This document shows, piece after piece, positions 55,146 through 64,000 of a DNA stretch of 64,000 nt. The first letter of the stretch is position 1; each line of letters begins with the position of its first letter. Source of the DNA: Clostridia bacterium (GTDB taxonomy: Bacteria > Bacillota > Clostridia > Oscillospirales > CAG-272); NCBI GenBank assembly GCA_017547755.1, contig JAFYOX010000069.1, positions 23,534 to 87,533 on the forward strand, written 5' to 3'. The translations under genes were made by a program, and so were the position numbers. Under the pieces are notes generated by a model, which saw nothing but the letters and a program-made list of their open reading frames with translations, was not told the DNA's origin and did not search any database.

Positions 55146-57170
55146 TTAATTGAGATGCTTGTCAATGGCGGCTTTCAGTGCGGTAAGCATTTCTGCCGCC
55201 GATTTGTCTTTCATCTGTGCGCCCGCGCCTTCAAAGTGACCGCCGCCGCCCAGTTCTTCCATGATGAGCTGGACGTTGATCTTTCCGGCGGATCGTGCGG
55301 AAATATGCAGGGCATCGCCGAGACGTACGGCAGCAAAGGATGCTTCGATGCCGTTGACCTTCAGCAGGTTGTCTGCGGCTTTTGCGGCGATGATGCGGTC
55401 GGACGCGTCGGCTTCCCCATCTTCGACGACGGTGATGGCGGTGATTCCGCGGTAGATTTCCACGTTGGAGCGGAACCGGACTTCGCGGATATAATCGCTG
55501 TAATTTTCGCGGAAGAGTTCCTGAACCGCGCCGGGATCGGCGCCGCGGTCACGCAGATACATGGCGGCGGAGAAGGTCCGGGTACCCGTATCCTTGGCGA
55601 AATGATTGGTATCGAGTGTGATGCCCGCGAGCATGAGCGTTGCTTCGGCGGCGCTCAGGTCGTTGTTCGGGAGAACCTGTTCGAGCATTTCCGCGACGAT
55701 CTCACACGTTGCGGATGCAGACGGTTCGATGTATTCCACATCGGGCTCCCGGTCGAATTCCGCCGTCTTGCGGTGATGGTCGATGATGGCGAGCATTTCC
55801 GTGCGGTAGGCGAGTTCGGGGAGTTCTGCGGTTTTCAGATTGTTGACGTCCGCAACGATGACGAGGGTCCCCGTCTCGAGAAGATCCATCGCGTCGGCGG
55901 TATCGACGAAGATGCCCTGATATTCCGGTGAGGAAGCAAGCAGGGCGCGGCATCCGACGAGGTTGCGGTCAGCCATATTGCTGACGATATTCACCGGTGC
56001 GCCGCAGTACATGGCGATCTGCGCAAGACCGACGCACGCGCCGAAGGCGTCAAAATCGGCGAACCGGTGTCCCATGATGAGGACATTGGACGCCTTTTTC
56101 ATGGCGGAGATGAGTTCGCCCGAGACGACGCGTGCACGGACGTTGGTACGCTTCTGGACGGTCTTGGTGACGCCGCCGTAGAAGTCGATGCTGCTGTCGC
56201 CCTTGACGGCAGCCTGGTCACCGCCGCGCTGAAGTGCCATATCGAGAGCGGCGTGTGCGGCGTGTTCCTTTTCCTCGTAGGTGCCGTGGACGCTGGAGAC
56301 GCCCATCGAGATGGTGAGGGGAAGGTTGGTATCGCCGACACGGACGGCGCGGACGCGGTCGAGAAGGTCGAACTTCTGCAGAATGAGTTCGTCGAGGATG
56401 CGGGTCTCGGTGATGAAGATGTATTTGTAGCGCTCGTACTCCTTGAGGATGCCGCCGTATTCGTCAGCCCAGTCACGGAGGATCTCGTCGATCTGGGAAG
56501 CGGCGGGACGGTAGAGTTCGCTGTCGTACTGCATCATTTCACCGAGGTTATCGATCATGATGTAGGCGACGACAAGCTCATCTCCGGCCATTTTTTCACG
56601 GAGCGCGTCGAGCTGGGTGGTTTCGGTGGTGATGACGAGGGAATAATCATCGTCGTCGGTCTTGATATGGGTGAATTTTGCGCGGAACGAGCGTCCGTCG
56701 CAGGTAAGGCGTGTATTTTCGTCGCCGCTGTTGACACGGATATCGGCGAGGGTGACGCCGAAGAGTTCGGAGACGGATTCGCCGTAGAGTTTGTTTTTGC
56801 TGGAGTGGAGTTCCTCGGTGATATTGTTGTACCAGATGAGGCGCTCGGAGGAGTCGCAGAGGAAGACGGGCGTCGGCAGTTTGACAACGGCGTCGAACAT
56901 GATGCGTCCCATGACGGGAGCGAGGGCCTCATTGAGGGAACCGGTTTTCGTTCGTTTTTCGAACAGATAATAGGCGATCCCGGACGCGGCGGCATGGAGA
57001 GCGAGGCAGATCAGCCCGCAGATGAGGACCTTGCGGGTGGTGATCTCGTTCATTAAGAAGATGCCGGCGGCGAACAGAAGGATGCTTACCAGTTCACTGA
57101 TGCCGAAAACGAGGACCGTTTCCTGCCGGAAGGTACGCAGGTCATTTTTCTGTTTGGAATTCTTGGACAT
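55146..57170 (-). CDS. gdpP: Cyclic-di-AMP phosphodiesterase GdpP
   Basis: This 674-residue membrane protein has two N-terminal spans (about residues 20-70), a PAS domain (about 90-185, [19 protein letters not shown]), a degenerate GGDEF domain (about 200-330) and a DHH/DHHA1 phosphoesterase domain with [38 protein letters not shown] and [12 protein letters not shown]. All metal-binding positions of the DHH motif appear present. It degrades c-di-AMP and so affects potassium and cell-wall homeostasis. It lies between yybS-like and rplI genes as in Bacillus. Confidence 0.96.
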   Translation of the reverse strand: MSKNSKQKNDLRTFRQETVLVFGISELVSILLFAAGIFLMNEITTRKVLICGLICLALHAAASGIAYYLFEKRTKTGSLNEALAPVMGRIMFDAVVKLPTPVFLCDSSERLIWYNNITEELHSSKNKLYGESVSELFGVTLADIRVNSGDENTRLTCDGRSFRAKFTHIKTDDDDYSLVITTETTQLDALREKMAGDELVVAYIMIDNLGEMMQYDSELYRPAASQIDEILRDWADEYGGILKEYERYKYIFITETRILDELILQKFDLLDRVRAVRVGDTNLPLTISMGVSSVHGTYEEKEHAAHAALDMALQRGGDQAAVKGDSSIDFYGGVTKTVQKRTNVRARVVSGELISAMKKASNVLIMGHRFADFDAFGACVGLAQIAMYCGAPVNIVSNMADRNLVGCRALLASSPEYQGIFVDTADAMDLLETGTLVIVADVNNLKTAELPELAYRTEMLAIIDHHRKTAEFDREPDVEYIEPSASATCEIVAEMLEQVLPNNDLSAAEATLMLAGITLDTNHFAKDTGTRTFSAAMYLRDRGADPGAVQELFRENYSDYIREVRFRSNVEIYRGITAITVVEDGEADASDRIIAAKAADNLLKVNGIEASFAAVRLGDALHISARSAGKINVQLIMEELGGGGHFEGAGAQMKDKSAAEMLTALKAAIDKHLN

Positions 57171-57317
57171 GGGAATGTATTGTTCGGGGGAAGCTTTATC
57201 TTTGTTGAGAAAGATTCCCGGGACTTACGGGGTAAGTCGCATCCGATCCCCCTTTCAAAAAACTGTAGAATACGGAATAGAAGAGTCGGGCACGGCGGTA
57301 TGTGCGGCAGCAGTATG

Positions 57318-58352
57318 TCAGAACCGTGAATCTCGGCGGTTTTCTTTTTCGCGCTGTTTTTTCCGTTTCCGGAGGAAATCCGCGATCACGAAATAGGCAC
57401 CGGCGACGGAGAGGAAGAGCAGGGTATTGGCGGCTCCCATTGCGGCGAACGCCATGATCATGAGCATGGTGGTCAGCGCGCGCTTCTGGCTGGCGTAATA
57501 CATTCTTGCGCGGATTTTCCGCAGGATGACGGACATACCGACGGAAGAGCAGGGGAGCATCATTGCGATCATCAGGCTGTTCAGCAGGGTATACGTCATC
57601 GGGGACTGCTCGGGGGAGGTCATGAGTGTGAGCGCGAAGACGGACGCATAGATGACGGCATAAGGAAGGGGCAGGGTAATGCGGTGGGTGATGCCGATGA
57701 AGAGGTCGGTACAGCCGAGCAGGCGGAACATACTTTTTGCGAGGATCTCGGTGAACCACGCGAGTGCGACGGAGACGACGGAAAGGAGTGCGGGCGCAAG
57801 CACGAGAACGCTGCGTGCGGCCTCGCGGACATACGAATCCGAAGGCGCCATGGTATAGGCACGTGCGAGGACAGCCGAGAGGGCGTCCATGCAGAGGCTG
57901 ACGAACGCGTCAAAGGACGGGGCATGGAATCCTGCCCACGCGATCGCGGAAAGGATCATGCAGATGGCTATGGAAAGGGAAAGGGAGCCGAGTCTCTGGA
58001 ATTTCGGCTGTCTTGCGATCAGGGACACGGCGAACACGTACGACGTGAACAGCAGCGACAGCGAGATCGTGACGGCGGCGAACAGAGAGGTACCGGACCA
58101 GAGCATGGCGCCGAACGCGAGCGGCGTCACCAGAAACGACAATGCTCTCCGCCAGAGCAGGATAATGAGCGCATACATACAGGCGGCCAGCGCCAGAAAA
58201 GGCATCGACGCCGCTGTCCCGACAAAATCGGACGACGCCAGCCGTCCTCCGATCGAGCCGAACAGGATCACCGCACCCGTCATCAGCATCGCCAGCGGCA
58301 GCGTCATCGACGGAAGATCGTCCCGTCTCCGGATCACTCCGAATACTTTCAC
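57318..58352 (-). CDS. YybS-like (DUF2232-type) multi-pass membrane protein
   Basis: This 344-residue protein has about eight or nine hydrophobic segments (LPLAMLMTGAVILFGSIGG, FLALAACMYALIILL, ILSAIAWAGFHAP, MLIMAFAAMGAANTLLFL) and a basic C-terminal tail. Its place directly before gdpP and rplI, and its size, fit YybS (DUF2232); sequence similarity alone is weak. I chose GTG at 58352, behind GGAGGTGA, because a TATAAT box at 58404-58409 leaves only about 10 nt before the alternative ATG at 58388. The gap to gdpP (147 bp) contains a degraded family C-like hairpin. Confidence 0.8.
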   Translation of the reverse strand: MKVFGVIRRRDDLPSMTLPLAMLMTGAVILFGSIGGRLASSDFVGTAASMPFLALAACMYALIILLWRRALSFLVTPLAFGAMLWSGTSLFAAVTISLSLLFTSYVFAVSLIARQPKFQRLGSLSLSIAICMILSAIAWAGFHAPSFDAFVSLCMDALSAVLARAYTMAPSDSYVREAARSVLVLAPALLSVVSVALAWFTEILAKSMFRLLGCTDLFIGITHRITLPLPYAVIYASVFALTLMTSPEQSPMTYTLLNSLMIAMMLPCSSVGMSVILRKIRARMYYASQKRALTTMLMIMAFAAMGAANTLLFLSVAGAYFVIADFLRKRKKQREKENRRDSRF

Positions 58353-58477
58353 TTCTCCTCTCACCTCCGCTCGGTACAATTTCCCCATTTTATTCTATCC
58401 TACATTATATCATATTTCTTTCCGTTTATCCATAGGTATCTGCAAGGACATTAAAAATTTACGATTGGGGTGGGGAA

Positions 58478-59159
58478 AGTGCGGGTTTACGGGATGGGGA
58501 GACGGTCGCTTTTTGAAAAAAGCTCCGCAAAAACTTCAATCTGTGGTAGCCGGTTTTTGAAGTTGATATGGGTTTGTAAAAAGAATTTTTGAGGGGTCTG
58601 TGCGCTGACATTTCGTTTGTCCCAGTTGACAAAATATAGACATCCAAGACCTATGTAGTAGTGGAGACGGAAATCAGGGCATTCGCTCCCTGATTTCCCT
58701 CGCCGGAGAGGATATACGGGATTTTGTGCGAAGTGAAGATATACTTCTACGATAAGAAATACTCCGCGCGGCTTGGCTGGACCGCCGTCCGCGCTTTTCG
58801 TTAGTCAGAACGGCTGACATACAGTTTTAACTGACGCAAAGCACGAACGGCGGCAGCCAAGGAGTGCGGATGCCCAATAATATGTAGCTGAATTCTATAT
58901 TGACGCACGATATCCTTGTATCTGAAGTCGGCGTGGGAAATCAGGGAGCGAATGCCCTGATTTCCGTCTCCACTACTACATAGGTCTTGGATCGCTCATA
59001 TTTTGTCGGCTGGGATATCCTAAATGTCAGCGCACAGACCCTTCAAAAATCCTTTTTCACAAACCCATATCAACCACACAATCCGGCTGCCACAGATTGA
59101 AGTTTTTGCGGAGCTTTTTTCAAAAAGCGACCGTATCCCCCACCCGAAAAATCCGCACT
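58478..59159. repeat. Family A foldback element, longest copy A4
   Basis: The ends AGTGCGGG... (58478) and ...CCGCACT (59159) are inverted. The outer arms carry ACGGTCGCTTTTTGAAAAA and GCTCCGCAAAAACTTCAATC. Further in, 58642-58699 and 58935-58992 are a perfect 58-bp inverted repeat, itself containing the hairpin AATCAGGG-cattcg-CTCCCTGATT. A third pair around 58770-58865 (CTTGGCTGGACCGCCGTCCG / GAACGGCGGCAGCCAAGG) flanks the centre. No open frame looks coding. Confidence 0.9.
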
Positions 59160-59162
59160 CTC

Positions 59163-59191
59163 TTGATTTTCCCAGTAAATTATGCTAAACT
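59163..59191 (+). promoter_or_regulatory. Promoter of the GH35 gene
   Basis: TTGATT (59163-59168) and TAAACT (59186-59191) with 17-bp spacing and TGC before the -10 box, four bp beyond the end of element A4. Confidence 0.75.
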
Positions 59192-59228
59192 AATAGCAGT
59201 AAAAAATAACCCACGAAAGGAAAAAATT

Positions 59229-60953
59229 ATGGGAATTATTACGTATAACGATAAGTCGTTCCTGCTGGACGGGAAGGAGTATACCATCGTGTCCGGTGCG
59301 ATGCACTACTTCCGTATTCCGAGAGAATACTGGAATGACCGTCTGACCAAGCTGAAGGAATGCGGCTTCAATACGGTGGAAACGTATACCTGCTGGAACC
59401 TGCACGAACAGAAGGAAGGTCAGTTTGACTTTACCGGTATGCTCGATCTTGCGGCTTACGTGGACGAAGCGGCGAAGCTTGGACTGAATGTGATTCTCCG
59501 TCCGGGTCCGTATATCTGCAGCGAATGGGAATTCGGCGGTCTGCCGGCGTGGCTCCTCAGCTACGAAAATATCGCGATCCGCTGCAACGACGAACGCTAT
59601 CTTGAAAAGGTAAGACGTTATTATCACGCACTGTTCGAACACCTCGGCACCGGCCGTCTCGCTACCCACGGCGGCAACATCGTCATGGTGCAGATCGAAA
59701 ATGAATACGGCTCCTTCGGCGACGACAAGGAATACCTGAACGCCGTTGTCGATATTTACCGCGAATGCGGCGTTGACTGCACGCTGTTCACCTCCGACGG
59801 CGCGTGCGACTGGATGCTCTCCGGCGGTACGCTTCCCGAATACCTCTGCGTTGCCAACTTCGGCTCCCATCCGAAGGAAAACTTCGCCGAACTCAGCAAG
59901 TTCCGTCCCAATCAGCCTTCCATGTGCGGCGAATACTGGTGCGGCTGGTTCGACCACTGGTACGAAAATCACCACGTCCGTGAAGCGGAAGAACTCGCGG
60001 GTCTGTTCCGCGATATGCTCGAAGCGGGCGCTTCCCTCAACTTCTATATGTTCCACGGCGGCAAGTACGAACCCACCATCACCAGCTACGACTACAACGC
60101 TCTCCTCAGCGAAGCGGGCGACATGACTCCCGCATACTACGCAGTCCGCAAGATCAACGAAGAATTCTTCGGCAGCGTTCCGGAAATCACCACCAAGAAT
60201 TCCGAAAAGAAGGCGTACGGCAAGGTAACTCTTACCGAAAAGTCGTTCATTCTTGATACCGTGGACTCCATCTCCACGCCGGTTCACTCCGCTGCACCGA
60301 AGTATATGGAAGAAATCGGTCAGAACTACGGCTTCACGCTGTATTCCACCACGGTCAAGGGTCCGATGGCGGAAGAAGGCGGCCTGTCTCTCCGTTATGA
60401 CTGCGTACACGACCGTGCGATCGTATTCGTGAACGGCGAAAAGCAGGGCTGGATCGAACGTTCCCGCCACGCGGACGATATCCGCATCTCCGTGAAGAAG
60501 GGCGAAGAAATCAAGCTCGATATCCTCGTTGAAAATATGGGCCGCGTCAACTACGGTCCCGAAATGCGCGACAAGAAGGGTATGACCGGTATCCGCTTCG
60601 GTCAGCGCAACCACTACGGCTGGGATATGTTCCCGATGGAAATGAAGGATCTCTCCGGCGTGAAGTACGAAGCGTGCGACGGCGGCGTTGACGTTTCTTC
60701 CTTCATGCGCGGTACCCTCACCATCGAAGGCGATCCGTGTGATACCTTCATCAAGCTCGACGGCTTCCACCACGGCTTCGTGACTGTCAACGGCTTCAAC
60801 CTCGGCCGCTACTACAACGACGCGGGCCCGCAGAAGACCCTCTACTGCCCCGCACCGATGCTCAAGTCCGGCGAAAACGAAATCGTCGTCTTCGAAATGG
60901 ACTCCTCCGACCGCAACGTCATCGAATTCGTCGACGTTCCGGAACTTGGTTAA
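59229..60953 (+). CDS. GH35 beta-galactosidase
   Basis: This 574-residue protein has the GH35 barrel: FLLDGKEYTIVSGAMHYFRI, GFNTVETYTCWNLHEQ, VILRPGPYICSEWEFGGLP, the acid/base Glu159 in MVQIENEYGSFG and the nucleophile Glu235 in MCGEYWCGWFDHW. Two beta-sandwich domains follow (about 380-574) ending in VNGFNLGRYYNDAGPQKTLY. It hydrolyses terminal beta-galactosides. No signal peptide, so it acts on imported oligosaccharides. The start at 59229 follows AAAGGA; the in-frame extension to 59097 lies in the repeat and is rejected. Codon use is biased toward high-expression codons. Confidence 0.96.
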   Translation: MGIITYNDKSFLLDGKEYTIVSGAMHYFRIPREYWNDRLTKLKECGFNTVETYTCWNLHEQKEGQFDFTGMLDLAAYVDEAAKLGLNVILRPGPYICSEWEFGGLPAWLLSYENIAIRCNDERYLEKVRRYYHALFEHLGTGRLATHGGNIVMVQIENEYGSFGDDKEYLNAVVDIYRECGVDCTLFTSDGACDWMLSGGTLPEYLCVANFGSHPKENFAELSKFRPNQPSMCGEYWCGWFDHWYENHHVREAEELAGLFRDMLEAGASLNFYMFHGGKYEPTITSYDYNALLSEAGDMTPAYYAVRKINEEFFGSVPEITTKNSEKKAYGKVTLTEKSFILDTVDSISTPVHSAAPKYMEEIGQNYGFTLYSTTVKGPMAEEGGLSLRYDCVHDRAIVFVNGEKQGWIERSRHADDIRISVKKGEEIKLDILVENMGRVNYGPEMRDKKGMTGIRFGQRNHYGWDMFPMEMKDLSGVKYEACDGGVDVSSFMRGTLTIEGDPCDTFIKLDGFHHGFVTVNGFNLGRYYNDAGPQKTLYCPAPMLKSGENEIVVFEMDSSDRNVIEFVDVPELG

Positions 60954-60965
60954 GAAATATTGTTT

Positions 60966-61190
60966 CCGGGGAGGAACTTTTAAAAAAAGTTCCTTCCCGG
61001 ACCCTTCTTCAAAAACTTTCAAACGAAAAAAAGAAACAGAGAAAGTGCAAATTTGAAGTGATAAAACGGCTGTACATTTTACAGCAATTTTTATTTCTTC
61101 AAATTTGCACTTTCTTTGTTATACTTATTTGTTTAAAAGTTTTTGAAAAGGGGTTCGGGGAGGGACTTTTTGTAAAAAGTCCCTCCCCGA
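60966..61190. repeat. Family C paired-hairpin element, copy C7
   Basis: Left hairpin CCGGGGAGGAACTTTT... at 60966-61000, right hairpin TCGGGGAGGGACTTTTT... at 61155-61190. Inner arms AGAAAGTGCAAATTTGAAG and TCTTCAAATTTGCACTTTCT are near-perfect inverses. It separates convergent genes. Confidence 0.88.
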
Positions 61191-61195
61191 GAAAA

Positions 61196-63058
61196 TTATC
61201 CCACAGAAACTTCATTGGTATCGAAGTTGACGGTGACGGTGGTGCCGTCGGCGAAGGTGGTGCGCTGGGTGCGGCGGTCTGCGGAGACGAATTCGTGCTT
61301 GAGCATGGGCTGGAGCGCGAGTTTTTCGGCGTTGGCGCAGGCTGCTTGTGCTTCGGCGATGGCTGCTTCGTCGGCGTTGATCGACAGATAGACCGGTCCG
61401 CCGTTGAGCCATGCGTGGATGTAGGCGCTGTCATTGCCCGGGATGCCCCATCCGCCGCGGCTGTTTTTGCGGCCGATCCACGGGATGACCACGCAGTCGT
61501 GGTAGACGAGGTTGAGAAGCGGGATCGGGATGCCTACAGGGTCTGCGGTGCTTGAACCGAGGTTGGAGGTGAAGAACGGTGCGTGGTGACAGAGTACCTG
61601 CGACGGCAGGATGCAGTCGAGGACTTCTTCCGAGCTCGGGATGATGCCGCGGTCGGTCAGGACGTCGAGGCATTCGCGGCGGTACTGTGCGCACTGTTCA
61701 CGGGTCGCGGGATGGGCAGGGTTGAAGCATTCGTCGAGCTGGACGACGGAGAATACGTCGAGGTAGGACGCTTCCACGCCGATACCGAGTTCCTCGAAGG
61801 TCGCGTAATTGCGGCGGACGTAGTCACGCGCTACGGATGAGCAGAGGAACGAGTGCTTGCCGCCGTACCAGACCGAGCAGAACGGGTGCGTTCCGTCCGC
61901 GTACATGATGGCGTTTTCCAGCGAGAAGGTCGGGCCGTCGTAATAGTAGTCACGGTACTGGTCGTGGATACCGAAGATGAAGCCTGCGCCGGTCGTTGCG
62001 TCCGCCAGTTCGCGCATGCCGTCAACACCGCCTGCCGCTTCGTGCGGCGGGAACGGATCGGGATGCAGGTTGTCGTAGCCGTGGTTGCCCCAGCCGTCGA
62101 AGTGCGTGTACGCCTTCTTTACGCCGCGGGCTGCGAGGGCTTTGATCTGTTCCGCGCGGGTGTGGAACGAGGTGAAGTAGTCGTTGTGTGCCGGATCGTC
62201 CGGTTTGTAGTAGTCCGAGTCGGGGGAAATGTGCGTGGCGATGCCTTCGTGGATGACCGGGCAGCCGAGGAGCTTTTCTACCTTCGGGTTGCGGGCGATC
62301 TTTTCGCGGAGCGTGATGAGGCGGCCGCGCTGCTTGACGTAGGCACGGTAGGACTGTGCGAAGTCGTTGTAGGAGCAGTTTTCCATGAAGCGGTACAGCA
62401 TCCGGCGCGGATATGCCATGTAACCGAGCGAGGTGATCCACAGCGGAGCGACCTTTTCGCCGCCGTCCGCGTAACGGAGTTCGTAGATGACATCGTACGG
62501 GGTGTCATAAACGGCGAGGTAGCCGGTGTTTTCGCGGACCTGACCGAAGATCGGCATATAGCCGTCGCGTTCCATGATCTGACCGCCGGAGAGACCGATC
62601 TTCATGCCTGCCGGAATGAGCGTTCCCTGCATACGGGAGAGAACGGTGTAGGATTCCGGGAGATTTGCGGCGGTGTTGTCGGGCTTGTCGCCGTACGCGG
62701 TGCCGAAGTCGAACGGTGCCGGGAAGCTGACGCGGGCGATCTCGCACTTTTCGTCGCCGTCGACCTGTACGGTGAAGTATACGTCGTCGGTGATCGTTTC
62801 GATTTCCGCCTTGGTGCGGACGGTGATCTTATGGCCGCCGAAGTTCGTGTAGACGGCGGAGATCCCTTCGGTCGTACCGGTCTTTACGGGAGCTTCGGTG
62901 TCCGGTGCCGGGAAGTAAACGGTGGTGCCGTCCGTGAAGCGAACGTACGGACGTTCGGTCATGGTCCACGTTTTTCCGGCGATCTCAACGACGTAGGTAC
63001 ACATATCCGGGTTGCCGGAGAGGGTCAGACTGCGGCCTTTGATGAGATAGTTTGCCAT
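61196..63058 (-). CDS. GH129/DUF5696-like glycoside hydrolase
   Basis: This 620-residue protein has an N-terminal beta-sandwich (about 1-235) and a barrel from about 265. Likely active-site strands are YTHFDGWGNHGYD, GIHDQYRDYYYD and ASYLDVFS with Asp434 as the candidate nucleophile, then PIPLLNLVYHDCVVIPW and a C-terminal beta domain. The layout resembles GH129 alpha-N-acetylgalactosaminidases and DUF5696 proteins; I cannot decide between them. No signal peptide. ATG at 63058 follows AAAGGAGG, 39 bp after the stop of the transglutaminase-like gene, so the two are one operon. Confidence 0.7.
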   Translation of the reverse strand: MANYLIKGRSLTLSGNPDMCTYVVEIAGKTWTMTERPYVRFTDGTTVYFPAPDTEAPVKTGTTEGISAVYTNFGGHKITVRTKAEIETITDDVYFTVQVDGDEKCEIARVSFPAPFDFGTAYGDKPDNTAANLPESYTVLSRMQGTLIPAGMKIGLSGGQIMERDGYMPIFGQVRENTGYLAVYDTPYDVIYELRYADGGEKVAPLWITSLGYMAYPRRMLYRFMENCSYNDFAQSYRAYVKQRGRLITLREKIARNPKVEKLLGCPVIHEGIATHISPDSDYYKPDDPAHNDYFTSFHTRAEQIKALAARGVKKAYTHFDGWGNHGYDNLHPDPFPPHEAAGGVDGMRELADATTGAGFIFGIHDQYRDYYYDGPTFSLENAIMYADGTHPFCSVWYGGKHSFLCSSVARDYVRRNYATFEELGIGVEASYLDVFSVVQLDECFNPAHPATREQCAQYRRECLDVLTDRGIIPSSEEVLDCILPSQVLCHHAPFFTSNLGSSTADPVGIPIPLLNLVYHDCVVIPWIGRKNSRGGWGIPGNDSAYIHAWLNGGPVYLSINADEAAIAEAQAACANAEKLALQPMLKHEFVSADRRTQRTTFADGTTVTVNFDTNEVSVG

Positions 63059-63097
63059 ATGGTGAATCCTCCTTTGTGGGGGTATGAGTTCGGATCG

Positions 63098-64000
63098 TCA
63101 GATGAGGCGTTCTGCTTCAAGGAGTTTCTTGGAGCAGTTGACGTCGGCATAGCTGAGGCATTCGTCGGTGTATTCGATCTCACCGGACTGGTTGTCGTAC
63201 GGGTCGAGACGCATGAAGGTCTTCGGCGGATCGAGCTGACGCTGGAATTCGGTGCAGCAGATGTAGCGGTACGGGTCGAGGTTGCAGAAGTACCAGTTCC
63301 ATGCTTCGTCGTCGCCGTCGCATTTTGCACCGCCGCCGTAAGACGGGTCGCAGTGCATCCAGCCGTACGGAGCAACGTAGAACAGTGCCCAGTCGTGGCT
63401 GCCGACACGGCCGCTGTTTCCGTTCCGCGGGGTATGCACGGCGTTGCCGGACTGCCAGCGTGCCGGAACTCCTGCGATGCGGCAGAGCGTGATGAACAGC
63501 AGGGACTGGACGCCGCAGTCGCCGCGTCCGTTGAGTGCCGCATACATCGGGATGTTGTCGAAGAAGCGGTATTCGCGGGTGTAGGAATAGCGGACGTGAC
63601 TGGTCACGTAATCGTAGATGCGGCGTGCCTTGGTGAGCGGATTGTCCGTGCTGGCGGTGAGATACGCCGCGAGTTTTTTCAGGTACGGGGTGAAGACGAT
63701 ATGGGGTTCGACTTCCGCGAGGTAGGGAAGGACGTCTGCCGGAAGATCGGAGGTCGCTTCGGATTCCTTCGGATCGTGGTAAACGGCAGTGTTCGTGAAT
63801 TCGAGCGTGATCTCGAAGCGGTCGCCGGGCTGATATTCGAATTCGGCGTAGGCGGTGCGGATCGGGCCGTCGGTGATATAAGCGGGATGGGACGATTCGA
63901 TCAGGCGGATATCGCTCTGTTCGGGAGAGATCGCCGGGAACGGGAGCCAGATGCGGACGTTTTTGCCGGGGTGTTCGTTGTTTTCGTCGGGGCAGATCCA
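63098..64000 (-). CDS. Transglutaminase-like domain protein (N-terminal part outside window)
   Basis: The frame is open to the right window edge; 300 C-terminal residues are visible. A transglutaminase core is clear: LTKARRIYDYVTSHVRYSY, GRGDCGVQSLLFITLCRIAG with the catalytic Cys, VGSHDWALFYVAPYGW with the His, and HCDPSYGG with the Asp. The upstream part (FEYQPGDRFEITLEF) is beta-rich. Bacterial members may be proteases, peptide N-glycanase-like enzymes or cross-linkers. GTG at 63607 is internal. Pairing with a glycosidase gene suggests action on glycoproteins, which is inference. Confidence 0.85.
   Translation of the reverse strand, partial: WICPDENNEHPGKNVRIWLPFPAISPEQSDIRLIESSHPAYITDGPIRTAYAEFEYQPGDRFEITLEFTNTAVYHDPKESEATSDLPADVLPYLAEVEPHIVFTPYLKKLAAYLTASTDNPLTKARRIYDYVTSHVRYSYTREYRFFDNIPMYAALNGRGDCGVQSLLFITLCRIAGVPARWQSGNAVHTPRNGNSGRVGSHDWALFYVAPYGWMHCDPSYGGGAKCDGDDEAWNWYFCNLDPYRYICCTEFQRQLDPPKTFMRLDPYDNQSGEIEYTDECLSYADVNCSKKLLEAERLI

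Noticed and set aside
52875-58352. The dnaB/rplI/gdpP region as the chromosomal origin
   Set aside because: In Bacillus this operon lies near oriC, but there is no dnaA, dnaN or DnaA-box cluster here.
58478-59159. The repeated blocks as a CRISPR array
   Set aside because: Repeats are inverted and nested, not direct repeats with regular spacers, and no cas gene is in the window.
60966-61190. Family C hairpins as ordinary rho-independent terminators
   Set aside because: Most lack a following T-tract and occur in pairs with mirrored inner arms, also between co-directional genes; termination may be one effect but does not explain the architecture.

Overview
The window reads as a chromosomal segment of a GC-rich, carbohydrate-degrading member of the Clostridia (Bacillota), probably an uncultivated gut or rumen lineage. 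The evidence is the Gram-positive gene order yybS-like / gdpP / rplI / dnaB (here followed by dxs), a SPOCS (DUF3794) protein typical of spore-forming Clostridia, an ECF sigma factor with a DUF4179-like partner, a NAD-dependent ligase, feoAB beside a DtxR/MntR-type regulator, indolepyruvate:ferredoxin oxidoreductase, and strong AAAGGAGG-type ribosome binding sites with near-consensus sigma-A promoters. I see no rRNA, tRNA, CRISPR array, phage or transposase gene.

Layout. 1-13.5 kb: a truncated DUF4091 glycosidase-like gene, an endonuclease/phosphatase-fold enzyme, an ECF sigma/anti-sigma-like pair, an S1-domain protein, an EamA permease, a GH29 alpha-L-fucosidase, a PTS EIICB sugar permease, a DegT-type aminotransferase, an amidohydrolase and an isochorismatase-fold hydrolase. 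13.5-22.5 kb: an XRE regulator, a beta-helix polysaccharide-active protein coupled to ligA and an alpha/beta hydrolase, a six-hairpin glycosidase-like enzyme, a lipoprotein and a P-loop kinase. 22.7-33 kb: a MATE exporter gene broken by one amber codon, three single-gene membrane protein units, feoAB with its divergent regulator, a SPOCS protein, a ROK sugar kinase and a NifS-like enzyme.

33.3-46 kb is the most striking region: a 12.3 kb seven-gene operon with its own strong promoter, a long structured leader and a clean terminator. It encodes a giant solute-binding protein with carbohydrate-binding-like modules, two MalF/MalG-type permease pairs but no ATPase, an exported NHL-propeller/TPR/YIP1 membrane protein, and a 1005-residue exported DUF5696-type protein. 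Its codon choice (CGT, GGT, AAC, TTC) looks optimised for high expression. I infer a dedicated glycan capture, processing and import machine.

46.4-58.4 kb (minus strand) is mostly housekeeping: a stalk-domain membrane protein with mnmM, iorA/iorB, and yybS-like/gdpP/rplI/dnaB/dxs. 59-64 kb returns to glycan use: a GH35 beta-galactosidase, a GH129/DUF5696-like enzyme and a truncated transglutaminase-like protein.

The second striking feature is the non-coding DNA. Three families of complex inverted-repeat elements occupy most long intergenic gaps: family A (foldback elements of about 380-680 bp), family B (chains of hairpins whose stems covary between copies around a constant TGCGC loop) and family C (paired GGGG...CCCC hairpins with nested arms). 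Several copies lie inside co-directional gene clusters (iorA-iorB, rplI-dnaB).
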